From the NCBI RefSeq assembly GCF_033958435.1, contig NC_134161.1:2728001-2792000 (forward strand): a stretch of 64,000 nt of DNA. Reading direction: 5' to 3'. Positions 22,915-34,690 of the stretch are shown piece after piece (the stretch's first letter is position 1; every line of letters begins with the position of its first letter). This DNA is from Carettochelys insculpta. Taxonomy: Eukaryota > Chordata > Testudines > Carettochelyidae. The position numbers and the translations under genes are program-made. The notes under the pieces were generated by a model. It ran no database searches. It was not told the origin of the DNA and saw nothing but the letters and a program-made list of their open reading frames with translations.

Positions 22915-23911
22915 ATGGGGTGTAAGTGTTGGAGGAGTCAGAGCAGATGCCTCCTAACTCAGAGGAACCTGGTCCCTCTTGCTTAGACATGTGGTGTCAT
23001 TTCCGTGAGTGCACAATGCTGCCAACTTGAAGGATGATGATTTTCGCCCTCCATGCAGCGGTGCAAGTGATGGAAGGTACAGGGAAATAGTAACTTGGGC
23101 TCAAAGGCATTGAAAAGTTTCTCTGGGGTTTGCATTTGAGACTCACTTTTGGCTCTGTGATTTCAGAGGCCCAGCAGCTTGTCCATTTGCAACTTGCCCA
23201 GTCTCATGAGTTCGTATCCTTACCTAGAAAGTAAAAGGAGCCAACCCTTGTGTCCAAAGCCCCTGATGCGTTTGCACCAGAGAGAAAGCAGGAACCTGAC
23301 TTCCAAGCCTCAGAACCTCTGTCAGGTGGCTAAAATTATAGCCTTCTCCAAAAACAATCCATCAGGAAAGACAATACCCTGTGTCAGAGGGTCTGAATCA
23401 CATTCGCATGAGTCCTGTTTGGTGCTGAAATTCCTCTGTGCTCTGCCCTATGGCGACCTTTGCCCCCAAGATGCTTGTTAGTGGTTAACTCAGCATTAAT
23501 CTTTGGATTTACCAAATTAGGGGTCAGGGTTCTTTTGTAAAGGTGGATGAGATAATCAGCTTATCCAGGAGTCCATCATTCTGATGCAGCTCTTCCTAGC
23601 TGAGAAGAGTTAGTGAGATACCAGTAGGGATTATATCCTTCACCCTCCCGACTCCCATAAACCTCTCAAGCTTTGCTGCCCAAGTGATGAGCTTTGGGTA
23701 GCTGTGCCAAGTACTGATAGCATTGCGTTGGAAATTGCTTCTTCTCGGCTTAGAAGACTGTAATTTTTGTTCCACAACAAGCTGTAGTGCACCTCATAAT
23801 GGGGCTGTTTTTCAACAGTCAATACTAACCCTTGGGAGAAGAGAGAGGAGGGGAGTGGAGAGGAAAGGAGCTGATGAAAGAGGTGAAATATTGGTGTCCA
23901 GTGACTAGATC
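22915..23911. other. Unannotated DNA
   Basis: No gene or repeat recognised. Confidence 0.5.
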
Positions 23912-24121
23912 TGGGGCTGGGAGTCAGAGCTTACCTAGTTCTATTCCCAGCTGTGACGCTGACTTACTGTGCAGCCTAGGGAAAATCACTTTTCCTCCTG
24001 ACACTATTTCTGCATCTGTTAAAGAGGGATAATAATATCTGATATGTACAGCACCTAGCACAATGAGCTGTGGGCCATGACAGGGGCTCCCAGGCATTAC
24101 AGTGACACTAATACTAAGAAT
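23912..24121 (-). mobile_element. MIR: MIR-type SINE and associated 3' repeat
   Basis: Plus-strand landmarks are TTCTATTCCCAGCTGTGACG, a GGGAAAATCACTTTTCCTCC block, TGTTAAAGAGGGATAATAAT and TACAGCACCTAGCACAATGA. The first three are the complement of a MIR. The last belongs to a repeat end that recurs next to other MIR-like pieces at 36.4, 52.4 and 55.1 kb. Confidence 0.7.
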
Positions 24122-26126
24122 GGCTGCTGGAGCTTCCAGGCATGTGTCTAACTGAGAAGTCATGCATGTGAAAATGGGTTACTTGCTTTGGTTGCCGAAC
24201 CTCAGCAGGTGGAAATGGGCATTGCTCCTCAAAGTTCATTGCACTGTGCTGATTTACACCTTCTGGGAGTGGTGACTGCAGAAGAGGAATACGTTTATCT
24301 CTTCTTTTCCATCTGCTGGCTTTGTGCTCTTGTAACAGCACTGCATGCAGAGTCTACTGACTTCCACTTTCTATGAGGTTCTTGGTCTGTGTGGGTCTTT
24401 CCTGCAGCAGCCCCAGGGAACAGGAATATGTGTGTTTGTTGAAGAGAACATTGTGCTTTGAATGTAGAGGGGGTTTCAGGACCAGAGGAGCCTAATTCTT
24501 TTTTTGCTCTGAAACTGTCTAGATTTTGAGTTTGGGCATGTTGCTTAAAGTGCTTTGGGATGCTCAAATGAAACTGCTGTGTCACTGCAAAACAGTATCA
24601 TCCTTCTCCTTTGAAACGGCTCGTGCTGACCCCAAGCCCCTGGTGGGCTGGATCAGCTCAACTCCCCGCCACCTGCTCAAGTGCACTTTGAGCGTTGAGC
24701 AAACGGGGCCCTTTCACATCAGAGTCTTTGGTACCAGATGGGCATTTAGTAGTGCTCTCCTGGCCAGGAATGTGCTGCAAAATGAGCCGTCCACACCAAC
24801 CATGCAGTCCTGGTGCACTTGCATGAATAAAGACATCCCATTAGAGTGCTCAGCAGGGCGGTGAAGGGGATGCTGCCTGTTTGTAGCAGGGTTGTGTAAA
24901 CATGGGGCAGGCAGCAGGTGCCAGGAAACAAACCTGGAGGTGGCAGCAGCCCATCTGGTTATACACCAAGTGCGGATGCTGCTGGTACAGTGAATCTGGA
25001 TCACCTTCCCAGCTGGGGCTGGCTGGAGGGTCTTCCATCTGCAGCTCTTCTCTCCTTTGCCTTATGGTGTTTGTCAAGAATGACATGGGGTTGGCATGAC
25101 AATGCCAGCCCCAGTCTACTCCATCCAGAGCCTTGTGTAATGTAGCTCCCTGACCCATATCTACTACCCAAAGCACCCACTGAAACTTACCCATGCTCAG
25201 CCCTCAGAGAATCTCCCCATCTTTGGCCTGGCCTGGCCTGGCCTCACTGCTCTCCATTGCCCTGAGACCCTTACAAGTGAGCTCAGAAGTGTTAAGGTAA
25301 AAAAAACATCCCCAGTGCACAGATGGGCCAACACCAAATGGGTCAACATCCTCATGAGGTCCCTGATAAGGTTTTGCGTTTTGAGCCCTACTTGGATGGA
25401 GCTGAGATAGACTTTGGATAGCTGTTTGTTGTGGTCAGTGTTGCAGGCAATAGGAAGGTGGAAAGAAATTGCACAGGTCTGTCTCTTGACTTCTTATTTT
25501 GATAGCTTTTCTGGTTGGAGATGGGCAGGGGACTCTGCCATAGTTTTAACTGCTCCTAAACATAGGCTTTGTTTGCTAGCTTATATTGCAACCAGGGTTC
25601 TATTGCTCCAGCTGCTGTATGGACACAGTGGTTTATCCTGAGGAGTGTACAACCTACCTAGACAAGGCAGAGAAGAAAGAGGGATGACGTGACTCACTCC
25701 TGGTCACAGAGCGGGCAGGTCTCCTGACTTTTATTGAAGCTTCCTATGTCCGAAAGCCTGCTTCGTCCTGGAGTTCGGTGCTCCTCTGTAGAAGCAAAAA
25801 GGTCTGAAACGTGGGAGGAAAAGAGAGCTGTGGCTTTCAGATGAGGATCTACAACTACAAATTCAGGGACTCAATCAAACATTTTGACCCAGGCACGAGC
25901 CAGAATTGGGTGGCCCATTTGCAGTTTTATTTGCTTACCACTGATATTTCCAGCTTAAGCAAAATGAGTGTTTCATGAACCATTTTCTGAGGATGTTCAG
26001 AAAAATCAACACTGTGTACAAAAGTAATTACAATTGGGGTGCACTGATTGAATGCTAACGGATGGTAAACTCTAGTACTGTAGTCCAGAAGGGTAGGTAG
26101 ACAGCGAGAACCCTAGTTAGCACAGT
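24122..26126. other. Unannotated DNA
   Basis: No gene recognised. A short run of GGCCT pentamers lies at 25225-25245. Confidence 0.5.
25225..25245. repeat. GGCCT pentamer repeat
   Basis: Four direct copies of the pentamer CCTGG/GGCCT in a row. Confidence 0.85.
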
Positions 26127-26454
26127 ACAAGGTGAACCTCTCTAGTCTGGCACCCTCATGACCTGACCTGTGCCAGATGAGAGAATTTGCCCAACCATGG
26201 AGGGTCAATATTATCTAACAGCTTTACCAGCACTTTCACTGCTTACTGCGAGTGCAGAAGACATTTAGGGGGTAAATTGCAGCTAAAGAACAGCACAGAA
26301 CACTGAGAACCAGGACAGGTGGCTGTAAACAAACTTTATGGGACCCTGGGAAACTTAGCTGCGCTCATGATAAATGGTTGCCCAACTAACTAAAATCATG
26401 CTGGATTATGGATGTTGCTGGATGAGGGAGTGTCAGGGCAGAGAGGTTCAATCT
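26127..26454. mobile_element. MITE with mariner/pogo-like ends, second copy
   Basis: Left end CAAGGTGAACCTCTCTAGTC and right end, inverted, CAGATTGAACCTCTCTGCCC. TA precedes the left end and TG follows the right end, consistent with a TA duplication with one mutation. It has the same ends as the element at 5715-6016 but a diverged interior with no coding frame. Confidence 0.7.
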
Positions 26455-27629
26455 GTGCTATTTTCTGTGCACTGAAATAGAAAAACTGAGAACCAGTTAG
26501 CTCTGCAAGTTTCTTTGCTTCTCCGGGCCTGATTCTCTTCAAGCATTACTCTAGTCTGACACCAGAACTAAAGGAGTTACACCCACATCAGACTGAAGTA
26601 ATGTGTTGGTGGATTAAGCCTTCAGAATCTAGTCTTCCAAAGGCAGGCAGTCCTTAATCAAGCCGTAGAATCCAGAAATGCTACGTAGGTGCTGCTGGTT
26701 TTATATATATTAGTCCTTGAATTCTGAGCTCTGGTGGAATATTTCCGACGGATGTGGAGCAGCAGAGTGATTGCTACACATGTCAGAGTTTCGCTTCCTC
26801 CCTCTGTGACATCTCTTTGTAAATCTGTTTTGAAGAAGACTCTTCCTCCCTCACGCCTCTTTTGAAGATTTTTATAAAACTTTAATTACAGTGGCACTGT
26901 TTAAAAAGGAGCATTACAGCTCGTGAGCAAGCAGCAGTCAAAAAGTGATACACAACTACACTGCAAAATATCAGGGTGACAAAACACTCACAAAGCTATC
27001 TGCAGCATGTCAGCTCTTCCCAGGCTGTGTAACACCTCAATTTGTAAAGAATATCGTGTGCTGTGCCCTGTGATAAATGTTTAAATGAGGTTTCCAGATG
27101 AGTTGGAAGCGGAAGGAACTGATTTATTCTTCTGCAGGAGGGGAAAAAAAAACAACCAGCCCTGTCGTACCTGCTAATAATCCTACAGTAGAAGATAAAA
27201 CCCAACTTTCAGAGAGAACATCACTCTTTGCAGTAGTCTGTCCTAAGCAGCTGGGAGGAGATGTGTAGGATTTGATTGAAATAACTATCCAATGCCTTTG
27301 CCTGCCTCTCAGAAAGACTTTGGGGCTAGATTTTCAGGAGAGTCTTAATCACAAATTCCTTTCCCTCACCCAATTTTAAATACATCTTCCCTCTTTGTAC
27401 TCAGGCATAATTAATGTGGTGTAGAGTCTGCCCTGAAGCCACCATGGGGTAGCCAAAACTATGGTGACCCCACCTTTAGATGATGGCAATGCCACGCCAT
27501 GGCTTTCACATTATTGTTTTGCCTTTCTGGACCACAGGCAGGCAGGCTCACAGATCCGGTGGGCAAGTTACATGTTTGTTCTACTTTCTCCAGTGCACAT
27601 AATAAAAGGCAAAGAGCTGGCTCTTACCC
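26455..27629. other. Unannotated DNA
   Basis: No gene or clear repeat recognised. Confidence 0.5.
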
Positions 27630-28150
27630 AGTGTTTTCATTCACAGATCTCAAAGCACTTTACAAAGGAGTAACCATAGAATACTGGAACTGGAAGGGAC
27701 ATTTAGAGGTCATCAAGTCCAGTCCTCATGGCAGGAACAAGCACTGTCTAGACTGTCCCTGACAGTTAATTTTGTCTGCACTTAGAAGTCTCCAATCACG
27801 GAGGTTCCCCAACCTCCCTAGGCAATTTATTCCAGTGCTTAACAACCCTGACAGGAAGTTTTTCCTAATATCCAACTTAAACCTTCCTTGCTGCAATTTG
27901 AACCCAGGGCTTCTTGTCCTGTCCTCAGAGGTTAAGGAGAATAGTTTTTCTTCCTCCTTTTTGTAACACTCTTTTAGGTCCTTGAAAGCTGTTACTATTA
28001 TTTTAAGTTTCACACAGGGAAACTGAGGCAAAGAGGAGGTGAAGTGATTTGCCCATATTCATTAAGGAAGCAGTGGAGGAGCTGAAAAACTGAACTCAAG
28101 TTTTCTTGGTCTATGTCCAGGGCTCTGTGTACTAGGCAACACAGCCTCCC
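27630..28150 (+). mobile_element. MIR: MIR-type SINE split by a CR1
   Basis: The first part, TTCACAGATCTCAAAGCACT followed by TTACAAAGG (27640-27668), is the left portion of a MIR-like SINE. The second part, GGGAAACTGAGGCAAAGAGG and GTGATTTGCCCATATTCATT (28017-28066), is the core and tail. Both are in plus orientation and the CR1 at 27673-27990 lies between them, so the SINE is the older element. Confidence 0.65.
27673..27990 (-). mobile_element. CR1: CR1 3' end fragment inside a MIR
   Basis: On the minus strand it reads as CR1 C-terminal sequence: FKDLKECYKKEEEKLFSLTS, EDRTRSPGFKLQ, RFKLDIRKNFLSG and INCLGRLGN. The 3' end (plus strand CATAGAATACTGGAACTGGA) has the expected CR1 terminus. It is 5' truncated and has no intact ORF. 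Confidence 0.9.
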
Positions 28151-29749
28151 CCCCACAACAGTTGGCCAACAACCAGCTAATGGAATTAGTCCCTTCTGCT
28201 GAACGTCCCTGCTGGCGATCTGTAGTTCAAAGCCTGAAAACAGCTGTAATGGGGCTTGTTACAGACATTATAGCAATGATTCAATAAGTCACATTTGAGG
28301 GGAATATGTCAAATAATTGCTCAACTCGAGAGAATAAATCGCACGCATAAGGGGCAGTATCATAAAGCCAGGAACCAATATAGCAGCCTACATAACACCA
28401 TTAGTCTGGGACCAGAGGCGTTTGATGTAGAACAAGAGTTGGCATGAGCCAACAGGTCTGCACTTATTTATTTTTTCCCCCTACATTTAATAAAATGCTC
28501 CGGATGCAGCTTTCTATGCTCAATGTGTTTTATTGTTTCACTTGCCCTGAAATGGGAAATGCAGGCGCTTTGATAAATGGATTGCAAGGTCTGGCTAGTT
28601 TCCTTGTTCTCTCCTGACACTATCTTGTGTCGTGGCTGGCAGAGACCTGTGCCGAGAGCAGGGTCCTGACCTAAGGGAGCCTCTGGCCTGGAATCGAGGG
28701 ACATGGGAAGAGAGGTGTGGGGGTGCCAAGAATTGGCTCACAGGGCAGCACTGCCCAGGGAGCCTAGGGTGAAAGTGCTGCTTGGCAAGGCTGAGGGGTG
28801 CTGGCTCTGCTGAGTGAGGTGCCTGAGGATGAAGTACTTGGGGGGGTGAATCCAGGCAGAAGGAGGATTTGTTGGCTGCGCTGCCTGGGGAGCCAGAGGC
28901 TGGAATAACAGGGATGCAGTACAACAAGGCTGAAGGGCATTGTCAGAGCTGTGCTGGGCATCTGACACTGGAGCAGTGGCAGGAGTGGAGAGCTGTTGTA
29001 GGACAGGACTGAGGTGCGTCAGCAGAGCCAGATGTGAGCACAGGACTAGTAGAGCAGGGGAATGGCGTGTGTGTTTGGAGGGAAAGGGGGCAGGACAGGA
29101 GCGACCAGGGCTGTGTAGGAAATACGTACTACCTGGCGACAAGGCTGCTTATGATCTCAACTCCTTGCTGTCTTGGAAACAAACCTATACCCTCCGGAAG
29201 TGGAAGGCAGAGAAAAATCCAACCAGGCAGAGATTCCTTCCTTGCTTTTGGAAACCCTCCAGAAGGAGGTGTTCTGCCTCAGCTAGTCCCCTGGCTCCCG
29301 TTCTAGCCCTCTGCACTGGCCGCCAACTCAGGCAGCCTGCCGGCAGTTCGCTCTGTCACTAGCTAAGAAAAAGGCCCCGGATGGTGAGAGCGAGGGAAGG
29401 AGCAGTATATTAGCTGTTGAATGACATCTGTGGTTTACGATGCCCTCGAGAGGAAGGAAAACAATTAAGGAATTGATAGTTTTGTTTTATTTCTAAAGTG
29501 GCAGAGACCCGGGGAGGTCTGCTGGGAGAATATTGTTTGGAAGCAGAGTGAGATCATCCGGCTGATGGGATTCTAAACCTGACAGCGACCTTGGAAGCTG
29601 CAACCTAGGAAAGAAATAAGCTGCCAGGTTTGTCGTGGTTTGACGCCCCTCCCCGCAGCTGTGTTTAATCATATATAGACAAAAAGATCACAGCTATTTG
29701 GGAAGTGGTACACAGCACTCAGTTTTCATTGTGTAACACAGATATCGAG
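28151..29749. other. Unannotated DNA
   Basis: No gene recognised. Overlapping frames at 28595-29362 on both strands lack a domain. 28.6-29.1 kb is relatively GC-rich and purine-biased. Confidence 0.5.
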
Positions 29750-30085
29750 ATGTGAACACATTCCTGACTCTGCCCCTGTCTTGCTGGGAGGCTGTGGGCA
29801 AGTCTCTTTGCTTCCCTGTGCTTCACTTTCCCCTTGTGTAAAATGGGGACAATTAATTAGCATCTTGTGTGAGGTATATAACAGGAAGCAGTCCCTGTCC
29901 TGAAGAACTCAGTCTGAACATGAGATAGGAGCAGAGTTGACTTGTCCAAGATCAGCATCAGAGATGGAAATGGGTCCCAGGTGCGGTTCTGCACACTGGA
30001 CTGTGTTGCTCAGTGTGCAACTATAGCACAATATTCTGATTTCCTCAAGTGAAAAGCACTATAGAAATGAAGAGTATTCACACAT
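29750..30085. mobile_element. MIR: Back-to-back MIR-like SINE fragments
   Basis: 29755-29880 is a MIR in minus orientation (GGGCAAGTCTCTTTGCTTCC, TGTGTAAAATGGGGACAATT). 29885-29995 resembles a related amniote repeat in the other orientation (CAGTCCCTGTCCTGAAGAAC, TTGACTTGTCCAAGATCAGC). 30050-30085 has the AAGCACTATAGAAATGAAG tail. Confidence 0.65.
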
Positions 30086-30140
30086 ATATCTAGACTGTGC
30101 CCTGTCCTGTGCGGATGGATGGCCCCAGATAGCCCGCCTT

Positions 30141-30488
30141 GTGAGCTCATATTGTTGGGAAACCAATACAGCAGCACACAAACAATCCAGGAAGTTTTTG
30201 GAGAATGTTGGGGAGAACTTCTTGGTACTGAAGGAAGTGACCAGGGGCCAGCCACAGCTTGACCTGCTGCTCACAGACAGGGAAGAACTAGTAGGAGAAA
30301 TAGAAGTGGGTGGCAACCTGGGCTGCAGCAGTCGCGCGATGGTGGGTTTCAGGATCCTGACAAAAAGGAGAAAGGTGAACAGTAACATACAGCCGCTTGA
30401 TTTCAGAAGAGCAGACTTCAACTCCCTTAGAAAACTGATGGGCAGATATGAAGGGGAAAGGAGTTCAGGAAAACTGGCAATATTTTAA
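30141..30488 (+). pseudogene. CR1 endonuclease C-terminal remnant
   Basis: Reads as the end of the CR1 apurinic-like endonuclease, which nicks target DNA: AAHKQSRKFLENVGENFLV, a LDLLLTDREELVGEIEVGG block with the LLLTDRE strand, GCSSRAMVGFRI with the usual SDHE-type motif degraded to SSRA, and LDFRRADFNSLRKLMGR. The catalytic SDH histidine is lost. Frame shifts near 30440 move the reading into another phase. Confidence 0.8.
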
Positions 30489-31078
30489 AGAAGCCTTACT
30501 AAAGGCACAGGAACAAACCATCTTGATGCTCAGTAACAAAAGCAAATATGGTAGGCAACCAGTTTGGCTTACCAGAGAAATCCTTCGTGAGCTTAAACTC
30601 AAAAAAGATGTGTATAAGAAGTGGAAACTCGGATAGATGGCTAAGGAGGAGTATAAGTATGTGGCTGGAGAATGCAGGGAAGCAATCAGAAAGTCAAAAG
30701 CACAATTAGAACTTCAGCTAGCAAGGGATGTGAAGGGTAGCAAGGAGGGTTTTTACAGTATCAGAAGGAGCTGGGGAAAGAACTTTCAGAGCTATTTAGA
30801 AAAGCTAGACATACACAAATCCATGGGTCCAGATTTAATGCATCTAAGGGCACTGAGGCAATTGGCAAATCTCATTGCCATTATCTTTAAAAATCCATGG
30901 AAATTGAGAGAGGTCCTGGATAACTGGAAAAAGGCAAGTGCAGTGCCCATCTTTCGAAAGGAAAAAAAGACAATCCAGGGAGCTACAGACGGTCAACCTT
31001 ACCTCGGTCCCCAGAAAAATCGTGGAGGGAATCCTCAAGGAATCCATTTTGGAGCACTTGGAAGAGGATTAAGAGAAA

Positions 31079-31609
31079 GTGATCAAGAGTAGTCAACATA
31101 GATTCACCAAGGGCAAGTCGTGCCTGGTCAATCTGATTCGCTTCTATGATGAGGTAACGGGCTCAGTGGATGTAGGGAAGTCAATAGATGTGATATACTT
31201 TGACTTCAGCAAAGCTTTTGATACAGTTTCCTACAATATTCTTGCCCATAAGTTAAGGAAGTGTGGATTGGATAAATGGACTGGAAAGTGGTTACAAAGC
31301 TGGCTAGATGGTCAGGTCCAAGAGGTAGAGATCAATGGCTCAGTGTCTGGTTGGTGGTCAGTTTTAAGTGGAGTGTCCCAGGGATCAGTTCAGGGGCTGG
31401 TATTGTTCAACATCTTTATTAATGACCTGTATGAGGGGATGGATTGCACCCTCAGCAAATTTACAGGTGACACTAAGCGAGGGGGTCAGGTAGGTACATT
31501 GGAGGGTAGGGATAGGGTTCAGAGCGACCTAGGTAAATTGGAGGATTGGGCCAAAAGAAATCTGATGAGGATCAACAAGGACAAGTGCAGAGTCCTGCAC
31601 TCTGGATAG
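31079..31609 (+). pseudogene. CR1 reverse transcriptase core remnant
   Basis: Contains [20 protein letters not shown] with the first catalytic aspartate, [20 protein letters not shown] (the usual GVPQGS changed to GVSQGS), and LSKFTGDTKRGGQVG. The FADD catalytic box is again Thr-Gly-Asp (ACA GGT GAC at 31463-31471), the same two replacements seen in the 14 kb copy. It then runs into [20 protein letters not shown] and stops early. Confidence 0.9.
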
Positions 31610-31688
31610 AAGAATCCCGGGCACTGTTACAGGCTGGGGACTGACTTGGCTAAGTAGCAGTGCTGCAGAAAAGGACCTGGGGATTACA

Positions 31689-32265
31689 GTGGATGAGAGG
31701 CGGGATATGAGTCAACAGTGTGCCCTTGTAGCCAAGAAGGCTAATGGCATATTGGGGTACGTTCGGAGAAGCATTTCCAGCAGATCTAGAGAAGTTATTA
31801 TTCCCTTCTATTCGGCACTGGTCAGGCCACATCTGGAGTATTGCATCCAGTTCTGGGGCTCCCCAGTCTAGAAAGGATGTGGATGCATTGGAGTGGGTCC
31901 AGCAAAGGGCAATGAAAATGATGGTGGGGCTGGAGCAGATGACCTATGAGTAGAGCCTGAGAGATTTGGGCTCCTTTAGTTTGCAGAAGAAAAGACTGAG
32001 GGGCAATTTGATAGCTGCCTTCAACTTCCTGAAGGGGGCTCTAAAGAGGATGGAGAGAGGCTGTTCTCAGTGGGTGACAGATGACCGAACAAGGAGCAAT
32101 GATCTGAAGTTACAGAGGGGGAGGTGTAGGTTGGATATTAGGAAAAACTATTTTCCCAGGAGGGTGGTGAAGCACTGGAACGTGTTACCGAGAGAGGTGG
32201 TGGAATCTCCATCCCTAGAGGTTTTTAAGTCCCGGCTTGACAAGATCCTGGCTGGGATGATTTAG
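31689..32265 (+). pseudogene. CR1 ORF2 C-terminal pieces in shifted frames
   Basis: The frame at 31689-31871 gives [20 protein letters not shown] and [17 protein letters not shown]. After a shift, 31966-32265 gives LQKKRLRGNLIAAFNFLKG, DDRTRSNDLKLQRGRCRLD and PREVVESPSLEVFKSRLDK. Together they cover the usual C-terminal block in the right order. Confidence 0.85.
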
Positions 32266-32345
32266 CTGGGGCTGATCCTGCTTTTGGCAGGGGGCTGGAC
32301 TAGATGACCTCCTGAGGTCCCTTCCAGCCCTTGGATTCTATGATC

Positions 32346-32612
32346 TTATGAGCAGCACAGGCCAGATGACATGAGGTATCTGTTTTCTCTGCCAGTGACA
32401 CATCCCTCTTCTCAGCAAACCAGCACAAGGGAGCCCTTGCTGTCTGTACCAGTCTGGGAGGCAAGGCCATTTTGCTGTTCAGTTCCCCTGGCTCTGATTG
32501 CATCTGGGCAAGATGGACGAGAATGTCCCTGAAGTTTGTTTCCTGTGAGCTCTGTTCAGCATCCTGGCTGTGTCCCGTTGGCCTACGGCTATCAGGCCAG
32601 CTCTGACCCAAA
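32346..32612. other. Unannotated DNA
   Basis: Nothing recognised between the CR1 end and the next repeat. Confidence 0.5.
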
Positions 32613-32868
32613 ACCTTTGTGAAGTTTGCGCTTAACTCGCATTAATGTGAGTTTAGTGCAAATCTAAACCGTTTCCCCCTCCAGCCCCTGGCTCTCCCAG
32701 CTGGGAGAGCCCAGCGGGCGCACAGTCAGGAGAAACCAGGGGACACATGGCTGCTCCCCCTACTTCCCTCAGTTGCCTGCTCCTGCAGCCCCCCCATTTA
32801 TGTGACATTCGGTTTATGTGGAGGTTGCCCAGAATGCAACCTCCGTATAATTGAGACATGACTGGAAT
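32613..32868 (-). mobile_element. Possible Tigger-like MITE remnant
   Basis: The right end read inverted is CAGTCATGTCTCAATTATAC followed by GGAGGTTGCATTCTGGGCAA. This resembles the CAGTC-start ends of pogo/Tigger-type elements with a loosely palindromic subterminal part. The left end is decayed (GTTTGCGCTTAACTCGCATT). No coding frame. Confidence 0.4.
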
Positions 32869-34555
32869 GGGACGGGATGATTGAGAAATACAGTGGGGGA
32901 TGTGCAGTCAGGGGATCTGCTTTGTGCTCTGTGGGGTCTAAATCCAGTCCCTCCTGGAGCACTTTCTGCACGGTGGTCACATTCCCCGGGAGGGTGGCAG
33001 CAGAGGAGACCAGGCGTCTATGCTCCAGGAGGGCTGAACCCCTACCAACCTCCATGCATGCAGCAATCATGTGGGTAGGGGCACCACCCATGTGGTGCCT
33101 CAGTCAGCAAAGGGGTCAGTGTGGCCCCTTTCGTCAGCCCCCCGCCCACTTCCACAAGTCACACTGATGAGGGGCTTTGTAAAACATTTCTAGGGCTTTG
33201 CTCTGTGGCTGGAGGAGTGATGCGCAGTGGCTGGCTGGTAATTTCCCCCAGGGATGGGGTTGGGCTCTGCACAGAGTGATAACATGAACCAGCCACCGAC
33301 TCGTATTAGTACTTCAAAAGCCTCAGTCCTCTCTCCCGGCTGCTTTTCTGTCCTTCACTGGAGGCTGCCAAATTCACATCTGCAGGGAAAGCAACTTGTC
33401 TATCTCCAGGTACCTCTCTACTGCCATGAACACCGCCAGGCACTTTGGTCTATCCAGTGTCAAACCAGCACCCTTCAGGGTGGCACTGATGCGTCTGGAG
33501 ACACGGGAAAGTTTGTTGGCCAGGTCTCATGCTGGTAGTCAGCATGGCGTGCCTCTCTCAGGCTGGCAGCACGTGGGGCCTGATGAATGACAGCAAACCA
33601 GAAGAGAGCAGAGAATCTTTCTCCCTCCCTGGCTCCCAGCCGGAGCCCTATGAAAGCCCTGCTGCTGTCTCTGCTGCTGTCGCACTGTTCCATTCCCGAG
33701 GTGGATGGACCTCGCCGACTTTGCCCCAACTCCTCCACTTGGGAATTAGTTGAGTTCTTGATTTTGTTTATGGAAGGGAGTTGGTAGTGGGGAGGGGAAG
33801 GGAGCCAGAGCCAGCAGCAGAAAGCGTCCACAGTGGCATCTGCTTCCCTGGAAGCATCCCAGAGCTTTTGTTATCTCCGTTTGATGTTGGCAGCCAAGGC
33901 TGGCTCCACCCAGGTCTCGTCAGCTTGATCTCCTGGTTAGCGCGGCCTTTGTGAGAGGCTCTTGACGAAAGACGAGGGGGCCGCGAGTGACACAGAGACC
34001 AACCGTTCTCCTCTGGCTCTCCATCCCTAGTGCACTGACTTGCTCTGCCGCTGGGGAAAGGGGATCAAAGGCTCCACTGTTCAGACTGGTACCTGTGAGT
34101 GGGTATCTCAGCTCTGTCCTGCGGGTGTCTGAGAGGCCAGTATCAAGGACGGAGTCATTAATGAAACCCAGGTGTCTGGGGCCCTAGAGTTCATGCTGCT
34201 TCCCTGTATGTAAGAACTAGAGATGGGTGATGTGTGAAATCTTTGTGTGTGAATTTATAGTCAATGTAGTTGCGTCCCTCCCCAGCTCAGAACGGGCTGC
34301 AGTGTCTCATTGACCTTTCCACAGATCTCTGAGAGGTGGTGATGGGGCGTCATTAGCTCTTTGCTTGAAAACCTTCTCTGTCCTCTCAACCCAGCGCAAT
34401 AATGGAGATACAGAGAGACCCCCAATAACTCCTGCACATGGATGAGACTGAAATCTTCCGGAAGGGGAAAGCAGCTTTCTGTAGTGGCAGAGGGGACACA
34501 TGGAGGGTGACCTGATTGCATGATCACAGAGGAGGAACAGTCTTGTCGTCTTAAC
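32869..34555. other. Unannotated DNA
   Basis: No gene or certain repeat recognised; GC content is above that of neighbouring stretches. Confidence 0.5.
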
Positions 34556-34559
34556 TCCG

Positions 34560-34690
34560 GACTGGGACTCGTGAGACTTAGGGTCACTTCTGAGCTCTGC
34601 CACACACTCCCTCTGGGGCCTTGGTCAAGTGGTGCCACTCTTTCCAGTCTGTAAAACAGGCATGGTCATTATGCCTTGTCTGGTTAAATT
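34560..34690 (-). mobile_element. MIR: MIR-type SINE fragment
   Basis: Plus strand shows TCTGAGCTCTGCCACACACT, GGGGCCTTGGTCAAGTGGTG and CAGTCTGTAAAACAGGCATG, the complement of the MIR core in order. Confidence 0.65.

Larger units (their letters stand above)
30135..32345 (+). mobile_element. CR1: Longest CR1-type LINE copy, about 2.2 kb
   Basis: This copy reaches further 5' than any other here, starting within the endonuclease domain. It spans the linker, reverse transcriptase, C-terminal block and 3' end (GGACTAGATGACCTCCTGAG, CTTCCAGCCC, GATTCTATGAT). Compared with the copy at 14290, an internal segment of about 200 bp is missing near 30765. Coding pieces fall in all three frames with several stops (for example at the TAG near 30634), so it is inactive. 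Confidence 0.95.
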
